Source: Mimachlamys varia (Eukaryota > Mollusca > Bivalvia > Pectinida > Pectinidae). Taken from it: a stretch of DNA of 64,000 nucleotides. The position numbers and the translations under genes are program-made. Position 1 is the stretch's first letter, and each line of letters opens with the position of its first letter. The stretch lies in NCBI GenBank assembly GCA_947623455.1, contig OX392532.1, forward strand, positions 4,113,501 to 4,177,500. Reading direction: 5' to 3'. Of this stretch, positions 56,935 to 64,000 are shown one piece after another. The notes under the pieces are model-generated. The model searched no databases, had not been told where the DNA came from, and saw only the letters and a list, made by a program, of their open reading frames with translations.

Positions 56935-58250
56935 CAAATTTTATTTCAAAAAGAAAAAGGTTGAACAACAGGCATAGCCTATATTAGTTCTCTCCAAATA
57001 GCAACAATGAGTATATACACAATGAGATATAAGTTGAAGTAAGGACAACTTTTAAGTATATTCATTTGATTTACTTTTATTTTACTTCCACCTATGGGAT
57101 ACAGACCAGAAAAGTCCATAACAGCAAATAGCTGCTGGTCATCCACCCATAAGTTTTAGGAACCAGCCATTGAAACAGCATTTAAAGTTAAATATATATG
57201 AGATTTATGAAAAGCAATATTTTGAAGATATATAGCTAGCAGAGTTTCACTAATTTACATATATGAGATCATTTAATCTTAAGCGGAGATACCAATGAAT
57301 ATTGAGTGAGATATGGAAGTTTAAAATTTTGAATAGATTAATAAAAATAACAGTATTGTATAAGTTGAAATATACAATTAGTATTACTCCGCTAAGATAT
57401 GGTTGTCCTTACTATTATATGCTAGTCATTTCATAATATAATACATAAAATACAAAACATACCTATATCGGATATAAGATGGTGAGAAATTTATTGGAGG
57501 TTGTAAGAGTGGGGGGGGGGGGGCTTCTTAGGGTAAGAAAGATGTACAGAGAAAGCCATACATCAGGTAAATTGGTAATTTCTTAATGGATTGCTGACGG
57601 TTTACTGAATGGATTATGGAATGGATTATCATATGTTGAGTGATAAAAAAAATAAATAAACAAGTAAACAGTTAATCACACTAGCAAATTTACATGTATA
57701 CAACTCTGGGAGTTAGAGTCTATTTGTAGCTCTAATGTATTCTGCAGTTGCCTCAAAGATAGATATATTTTTTTTGATCATCACAATCACCACAACCTGA
57801 TAAAAGAATATCCAAGTTGAAGTGATTGTGATCAACATCAAATAGTTTTTCTTTTAGTATATCACGGGGAGCATCAAAATTCCTACAGTTAAAAAAGTAA
57901 TGATGGACAGATTCCTTTGCATTCCCACATGAGCATGACGGTGTATCAGTAAGATGGTCTTTATTCAGATCAAGGTTTAAACTTCTTGCTGAATTTCGAA
58001 GTTGACACAGTATAATGTTAAATTTTCTGCTACATTGTACCTGCATTGATGTAAGCATGGTTCATGTCATTGTCCAGTGACATATCGCTATAAATTTCGG
58101 ATATAACTTTTTTGAAGCGATAGAGAGATGTAATTCTCGTAAGATCTACCCTTGCTGCAAGTTTGTTAAAATCATTGAGTGTAGCAGGAATAAAGCTTTT
58201 AGCATAAATATTTGTTCTACACAGAGGAGTAGTGAACATTCTTTCATTTC
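56935..58250 (-). pseudogene. LINE 3' end: C-terminal coding part and 3' tail
   Basis: Minus-strand frames at 58239-58030 (AKSFIPATLNDFNKLAARV) and 58058-57753 (FNIILCQLRNSARSLNLDL, then SCSCGNAKESVHHYFFNC) form the cysteine/histidine-bearing C-terminal region found after the reverse transcriptase of many LINEs. A frameshift separates them. The rest, down to about 56935, is a non-coding 3' region containing a G run near 57512. It is 5'-truncated and inactive. Confidence 0.65.
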
Positions 58251-58289
58251 GAAATAAGTATAAGTCATTAATATAATATTAGTGTATTT

Positions 58290-58541
58290 ACTTGTTGTGA
58301 TTGACAATGATACTCGGTTCTCATTTTGAGAACTTGATGTTTACTTGGATGTGACAAATATTTACATGGCGTTTGTCGTCGATGAAGCAGAAGACGCTTA
58401 CTCTTCCGGAACACCTGGTCTTATTCTCTTGTACTTTTGCAGGGGTCTCCATGTGAATCTTTCCTTTGTTCATATTTTGCCCCTGGTTTAATCGATTTTG
58501 GTGTTTGGATTAAGATTATGTTAACGCTTCGGTATTCTCTT
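58290..58541 (+). mobile_element. 3' end of the dispersed reverse-transcriptase family
   Basis: It runs from TTGTGATTGACAATGATACTC through TCTTCCGGAACACCTGG to CGCTTCGGTATTCTCT, the family terminus. It is 5'-truncated. Confidence 0.75.
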
Positions 58542-58580
58542 AGGAGAATCAAAAGCTGGAGGATTGCAGGAAATAGTTAT

Positions 58581-58793
58581 ACAGTGACACCTGTCTATAG
58601 AGGACATCAAAGGGACACAATAAAATTGTCTCTAAAGACAGCTGTCATTTATAGACAGGTGTCCTTTACAGACAGGTGTCCTTTATAGACAGGTCAATTA
58701 TATAACAACTTGCACTAAATGGGTCAGATGAGTTAATCTTTTATATACATGTGTCCTTTATATAGAGGTGTCCTTTACAACAGGTTTGACTGT
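58581..58793. mobile_element. Small inverted-repeat element with ACCTGTCTATAAAGGACA-type units
   Basis: The left end ACAGTGACACCTGTCTATAG and the right end CAGGTTTGACTGT are inverted relatives. Inside, GACAGGTGTCCTTTA recurs several times. This resembles widespread miniature DNA transposons of marine invertebrates; the superfamily is not assigned. Confidence 0.6.
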
Positions 58794-59576
58794 ACATATT
58801 TTCCCTACGTAAATCCTTAAATTATAATACCCTTCCTATGTCTTAGCTGTTTTGTATGTGTTACTATTCAGACCTAGTCTTCTTTCTTGGTATTTCAACT
58901 TTTATACACAGTAAACTGATAAATTATAGACTGATTCATTTTATGTTTTTGCGATGTTTCAGAATTGTGTTTCCTCAATTTATAGACAGTCAAATCTCTT
59001 TGCGGATTCCTGTCTGGGCAGCTAAACTTATTTTAAATTAGCGGCTTAGTTGCGCCGTCTTCTTACACTCAAAGCATATAATGCTACACTCACGACGTCG
59101 TTTTGCATATTTGTCCCGCAAAGTGCAAGTTTCTTATATACCTGAATATATTAAAGCCATTGTAATACTGTAACGTAATGTAGCAGGTTTAACATACTTG
59201 ATTATAGCCTGCGGCAGTGGTACACGGATCCTTTCATCTTCCACTCACCAGCAGCCCTCATCAATATCGACTGTAATGGAAACCATCGTATTGTTAGTGT
59301 TGGCCCTGTCCCGTCCTCGGGACATTAAAAAGTATCCGCGGTAACGACCTGAAGGATTCACAGTACAATGCGCCGTCCTTCGTTCTATATGTGTGCTTTT
59401 ATAAACAGACATATCGAAGAGACACGGACCTATTGTGGATCGATACAGAAACAATGACCGTGTCTGATGCTATTCTGACTGTTGTGTGTGTACCGTGACC
59501 CTACATTTTTGACATTGGAGACGTATTTATTTCATAAGATCAATCTATATCTATTAAAAAAGTCAAATTGTTTAAA
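58794..59576. other. Mostly unassigned; an open minus-strand stretch at 59454-59245
   Basis: The minus-strand stretch (69 codons) ends ITVDIDEGCW and is followed by what could be a splice donor (CTGCTG then GTGAGT). It has no recognised domain. It may be part of an exon or chance. Confidence 0.25.
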
Positions 59577-59621
59577 ATGTCAACTCCGGACTGCGGTCAT
59601 CACGTCCCACGTTCTGCGAAG
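59577..59621 (+). CDS. Candidate first coding exon of an unknown gene (15 codons)
   Basis: ATG in a good context (AAAATG) opens MSTPDCGHHVPRSAK. It is followed directly by a consensus donor, GTAAGT. If real, the gene continues to the right, possibly past the window end. I found no matching downstream exon, so this rests only on the start and donor. Confidence 0.25.
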
Positions 59622-62280
59622 GTAAGTTTAGATTCAGCTGCTGCACCCCTGGCTACACAGTGACCATGCATGCGGTTGCTATACTGTATGAAAAAGCATG
59701 TTTTAAATGAAAATAAATCTCCTTTTTATTTCCCTCCATTCCTCCTTAACAGGATGCGATAAAAATGAATATTTCTAATATTTTGTTTATTTAGTTTTTA
59801 CAGAAATAATCTTAATTTCAATAATAACGTGAGCGCTGTAAGATCACTGGAACAGTGGGTTCCAAATCCTCTGCTCTCACTTTTGCAATGTATATTTTAT
59901 TTCTGATCAATTTTAAAATATGGCGGATAACCTACAAAAAATGCTATAACATGATTACTTCGGGGATGATATGATTTCTGATAAGTGTATTTTTATATTC
60001 TGGTGTGATGTTAAGTAAATTGAAATCAATTATTGATAAAATAATTATATACATACATATATTTCCGAACATATTTTACCGTTTTTTACATGTATAACGT
60101 TTTGTAGCGATTTACAAAGAAATAGCTCCTGTACATATACATGTACGTTTAATCTTTTTCATTTTCTTGACATTACATTATTTAATGATAACATTTCTAC
60201 CGTTGCACATGAATTAAATGGTGGATCTTGGAACATGTTTTTCATCGATGATATCAGTTAACCGTCAGCTACTTTTATCGTACAAATTATTTCAGAAACA
60301 AATTTAAATATTAATCTTTCTCTCTGCTCCAATAGAGAACGATAAACCACAAATAATACATCAACGCAGACTCGCCAGTGTCTGGGATCGCTTTTATTTG
60401 GTAATGCCTGGAAGTCATTTGTAGTTCGAATGATAAAATTTCGTACAAGGAATTTCTGTTTTATATTTATTTATACTTTATTTTCTTTAAAGTTTCCGGA
60501 CGCAATAATTTGAAATTATGAGTAAAATGAGAGAGATATAGGTGAAAGTTATTATCATGAACATATGTGTCGTGGATACGTCAAGCACTATCAAATAAAT
60601 AGTTTCACAATGGCTAGAGGGAGAAGTAATACACATGTATAGCTAGTACAAGTACATACTGATCTGGTATGGAGTGCGCACAGAAGTAAAAGATATACTT
60701 ACAAACAAACGTAAAGTAATTCCTGTTTAATGCAATGTTACATTTTAAATCTCATTAATAAAAAATGGAAGGATACATATAACAAAATTGATACATAAAT
60801 GCACATGAAATAAACACAAGATATTGATACTACCAACAGACATTGAAAACATGAAAAAGATTTATGCACAAAGCAAAAGAAGTGAATATACGAATTTCCA
60901 TACATACAGACATAGAGTTAATATAACTAGTTATATATCTATAACGACAGGGACACCAAATACAACAACTGCTTACAATGTATACCTAAAGACAGAGAAG
61001 ATATGAATAACACTGTTCGAACACAATATACAGATTACAAGTAAATATAACGCGTTCTGTACATACAGATTGAGATAGTAAACACACTTCATTTGTTATG
61101 AGCGTAATGTAAGGACTAATTGTCATATTTTGTTCCAGTCATATAAAAAACATGAGAATGATACTTATTATTATCATCAACATGTATTTAACGTAAACTA
61201 AGTTATCATATATCCATGGACATCAATACATTACTACTTATTGCTGATTTCCCGGGAATATCTACCTAAACAAACATATCGCTGGATCTTAATTAAACGC
61301 TCCATCGTTTCCCATTCTTTAGTAATGTATACATTGTAGATACAATGATCATTGAGTTATATGCAATAGTTCTATAAATGTATCTACATCTATCCAGACA
61401 GATGACTGTTTTAACAAAAGAAACTGTAAGAATGGTTGGTGTGATGACTGACATTCCTCGTGTAGCCTCCGTAGTTGTCATGGTGTGTACCTCGTGTTTC
61501 ATTGTGCGAAGAGTTTTACGAGTTTCAGGGACGTTCGTGGCATCACAAACAGAACAAATGGAGTTCTCACTGAGTTTAACACGAGGGGTCATCTCCGGCG
61601 TCTTATGGTAAAATTGATAAATCGTCAAACTCACAGCTTGCTTAATAATGCCAACTAAATATCTCATTCCTGTCTAGGTTTTTGTCAGTGATCTGGTGCA
61701 ACGAAAAATGTAACAATTTCAAACATGTAACAACTGTTTTTGAAAGCTTAGACAAAATGGGGAGTCTATTCAGATATTGGTTATATACCTTAAGGGAAAT
61801 AGAATGGTCGTGTGCGCCATCATAAATCTAACTCATTTTTTTTGCGATTGTCACCTCGATACATGTGCTATAATACCGCTATTATCACGTGTAGCGTATT
61901 ATGGTGACTAATTCTAGCCATTCTACTGTCGATTTTGTATGCATGATGCCACATTACGATGACCCGAATCAATCACCATAGAGTATGCGTGCTTTTCATG
62001 TCAAATATGACATGATTCTTGATCTGCCATCTGATAAACTTTATCAAATATCTGTTATCCAATCCCTATGTATGTACATTTAAGAGCCTCTTTATATCGA
62101 AGTGAGGTGGATAAGGACAGTCTACCTGAGGTGATCCACCAGTGATGACCCGATAGTAGGATTTCTCCATCCACCATATACTAATTTGCTTTTTGTGATA
62201 TACTTGGGTTCTACGTACTTAGGAACATTTGAATTTAATTTTAGAATTCGCAGTATATCAAAAAGGCAACAAAAAAAATC
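59622..62280. other. AT-rich stretch without a recognised gene
   Basis: There are overlapping open frames on both strands around 61293-61667, but neither has a recognisable domain or splice support. Nothing else was recognised. Confidence 0.4.
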
Positions 62281-62545
62281 AGAGAATACCAAAGCGTCAA
62301 CAAAACCATAATCCGAACTCAAAGTCGATTAAACTAGAGGCAAAATAAGAACAGAACGAAGGAAATATTTACATGGATACTTTCGTAAAAGCACAAGAGA
62401 ATAAGGCCAGGGGTTCCGGAAGAGTAATTGTCTTCTGTTTCATCGACGACACCCGCCATGTAAATCTTGGTCGCATGCAAGTAAGCATCAACCCTCAATA
62501 TGAGAACCGAGTCATCTTTGTCATCACAACAAGTAAGCAAACTTA
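62281..62545 (-). mobile_element. 3' end of the dispersed reverse-transcriptase family
   Basis: On the + strand it starts GAGAATACCAAAGCGTCAAC and runs through GGTTCCGGAAGAGTAATTG and ATCGACGACACCCGCC. It is minus orientation and 5'-truncated. Confidence 0.75.
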
Positions 62546-62959
62546 TAAACAAACTCAAAAATCCCAAACATTGTTTTGCCGGGAAATAATTGAGGACATT
62601 GTTCTTTTTTGACAAAAGCTTACAAGGGTCAATTTAGTCAGCAAAGAAAAAAAAACAAATTAAAATCTGAATAAAATGTCAAAATCAATAGGCTGTATTA
62701 TGTGAAAAAAAAGCGTCCTAAAGATTCTCAAAAGTCGTTAAAACGCGGGAAATGGTGCTATAACGACTGTTAAAAGTTCTTATCGCAACATGTTTTTTGT
62801 TATTACACACAGAAATACTAAAACGACTTTAAGAAGGCAATATATCAACGTTTAAAAGTCATTATATAGCAAACAAACTGAAAAGGCGTGTTAATTACAG
62901 GCAACAGGCGTAACGAGAATAAATGCTCTAAAAGCGACTTTCATAAACAGAAAGAACAA

Positions 62960-63075
62960 GGCCGCGTTCAAGATCGTAGTGTTTACAAAGATATTCGTAG
63001 ATAATTAACGTTAGAGCTACATGTATAGGGAAAAACCGAGATACTCGTAAAATCTACGCTCTTGAACACTGCCCA
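62960..63075. repeat. Small foldback element (~116 bp)
   Basis: GTTCAAGATCGTAGTGTTTAC pairs with GTAAAATCTACGCTCTTGAAC. The arms are imperfect, about 40 bp long. Confidence 0.65.
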
Positions 63076-63591
63076 GGTGATGATTTAAGGCGTGTAGCGC
63101 GTTCAGATCATTCAAGACTATTCAGAACTTCTCCAGGTTTTACGTTGGGTAGGTGGAGCCCCAATAGCCTATTTGTGAAATTTCTTTAAGAATCTGTTAT
63201 AGATATGAGATGTGTTTACTTTACATTCGCCTCTTTGTGTAATAATTATAACATACATTCCTCTCCGATAAACAGGTCGGCTTCAATGACAGTTTATTTA
63301 AGCAATGTTCTTTGCCTTTATCTGCGTTTCTACACTTCCAACGTATTCCGTAAAACAATAACAAGAGATGACGTAACACACATATACTGCACCTTTTACA
63401 TTTAGTTATAGATACAGTATGCCAAAAAAATTGAATTAAACTGCATCCTACAGCTGTTTCGTCCTCCTTGGACTCTTCAGTGATGCTAGGTGCCAAAAGA
63501 CGGGAATCCGAAATTTCTAAACTAATGTAGAAGCAGAAGGGTCAGGTGCCTTAAACCCCTTTATTTGATTAATATAGAAGTAAAAATGAGT
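63076..63591. other. Non-coding stretch, nothing firmly recognised
   Basis: It contains GATGACGTAACACACA, also present in the 1.18-kb units at 10601-14087, and a TCGTCCTCCTTGGACTC block that may belong to a dispersed repeat. Confidence 0.35.
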
Positions 63592-63843
63592 TACTTGTTG
63601 TGATTGACAATTATGCTCGGTTCTCATTTTGAGAACTTGATGCTTACATGGATGTGACAAAGATTTACATGGCGGGTGTCGTCGATGAAGCAGAAGACAC
63701 TTACTCTTCCGGAACACCTGGTCTTATTCTCTTGTCCTTTTACAAGAGTCTCCATGTAAATCTTTCCTTTGCTCATATTTTGCCCCTGGTTTAATCGATT
63801 TTGAGTTTTGGATTATGGTTTTGTTAACGCTTCAGTATTCTCT
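63592..63843 (+). mobile_element. 3' end of the dispersed reverse-transcriptase family
   Basis: It runs from ACTTGTTGTGATTGACAATT through TCTTCCGGAACACCTGG to CGCTTCAGTATTCTCT. It is 5'-truncated and close in sequence to the copy at 58290-58541. Confidence 0.75.
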
Positions 63844-64000
63844 TATTTATTATAAACTATTTCTGTATAATTTCAAATTGTGTACTTCGAAAATGTGTAT
63901 ATTATATACCCTGTCACCACTCAAATGAGATAATTGTGGCTAAAAGTTATATCATTTTGGCTCGTTTAAACATTTTTTTATTTCTTTGTTATTACTTAGT

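Overview
The window looks like nuclear DNA of a lophotrochozoan animal, most likely a bivalve mollusc. It is AT-rich, has split genes with GT-AG introns, many minisatellites, inverted-repeat DNA elements and several retroelement families, and no bacterial-type operons. The species cannot be fixed from sequence alone.

Two host genes are clear. On the + strand, 1081-2379 encodes a galactose-3-O-sulfotransferase-like Golgi enzyme in one coding exon, preceded by a splice acceptor. On the - strand, a complete peroxisomal sarcosine/pipecolate oxidase (PIPOX) gene can be assembled from eight exons between 45176 and 15765. It gives 382 residues, every junction keeps frame and every intron is GT-AG. 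The product carries the FAD motif GAGVEG, the flavin-attachment cysteine (C313) and a terminal SKL peroxisome signal. The exons add up to only 1149 bp but the gene covers 29.4 kb.

Most of the gene's length is repeat DNA in its introns. Intron 4 holds about 45 copies of a 61-bp unit, intron 6 about 20 copies of a 49-bp unit plus an intact Ty3/gypsy element, and intron 7 about 300 copies of a 43-bp unit. The 49-bp unit consists of the last 27 bases of exon 6 (including the C313 codon) plus the first 22 bases of the intron, so it duplicates a 5' splice site about 20 times. The 61-bp unit contains the acceptor region and first 12 or so bases of exon 5, so it duplicates a 3' splice site about 45 times. 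The 43-bp array starts about 20 bases from the exon 8 acceptor. This splice-junction-anchored expansion in a single gene is the most unusual thing in the window.

Layout: 1-1060 hairpin element and upstream sequence; 1081-2379 sulfotransferase; 2400-8800 small repeats, an inverted-repeat element and a TTAA-flanked 2.9-kb element; 8820-10600 32-bp minisatellite; 10601-14087 three copies of a 1.18-kb unit; 14930-15299 74-bp minisatellite; 15765-45176 PIPOX with its arrays, gypsy element, SINE, LINE and reverse-transcriptase remnants; 45433-46570 a TTAA-flanked foldback element just upstream of PIPOX; 47528-55460 two copies of a CAGGGGCGTAGC-ended transposon, a tRNA-derived SINE, a 57-bp minisatellite and a nested stack of elements; 55700-64000 more small inverted-repeat elements, a LINE end, dispersed 3' ends of one reverse-transcriptase family and mostly featureless AT-rich DNA.
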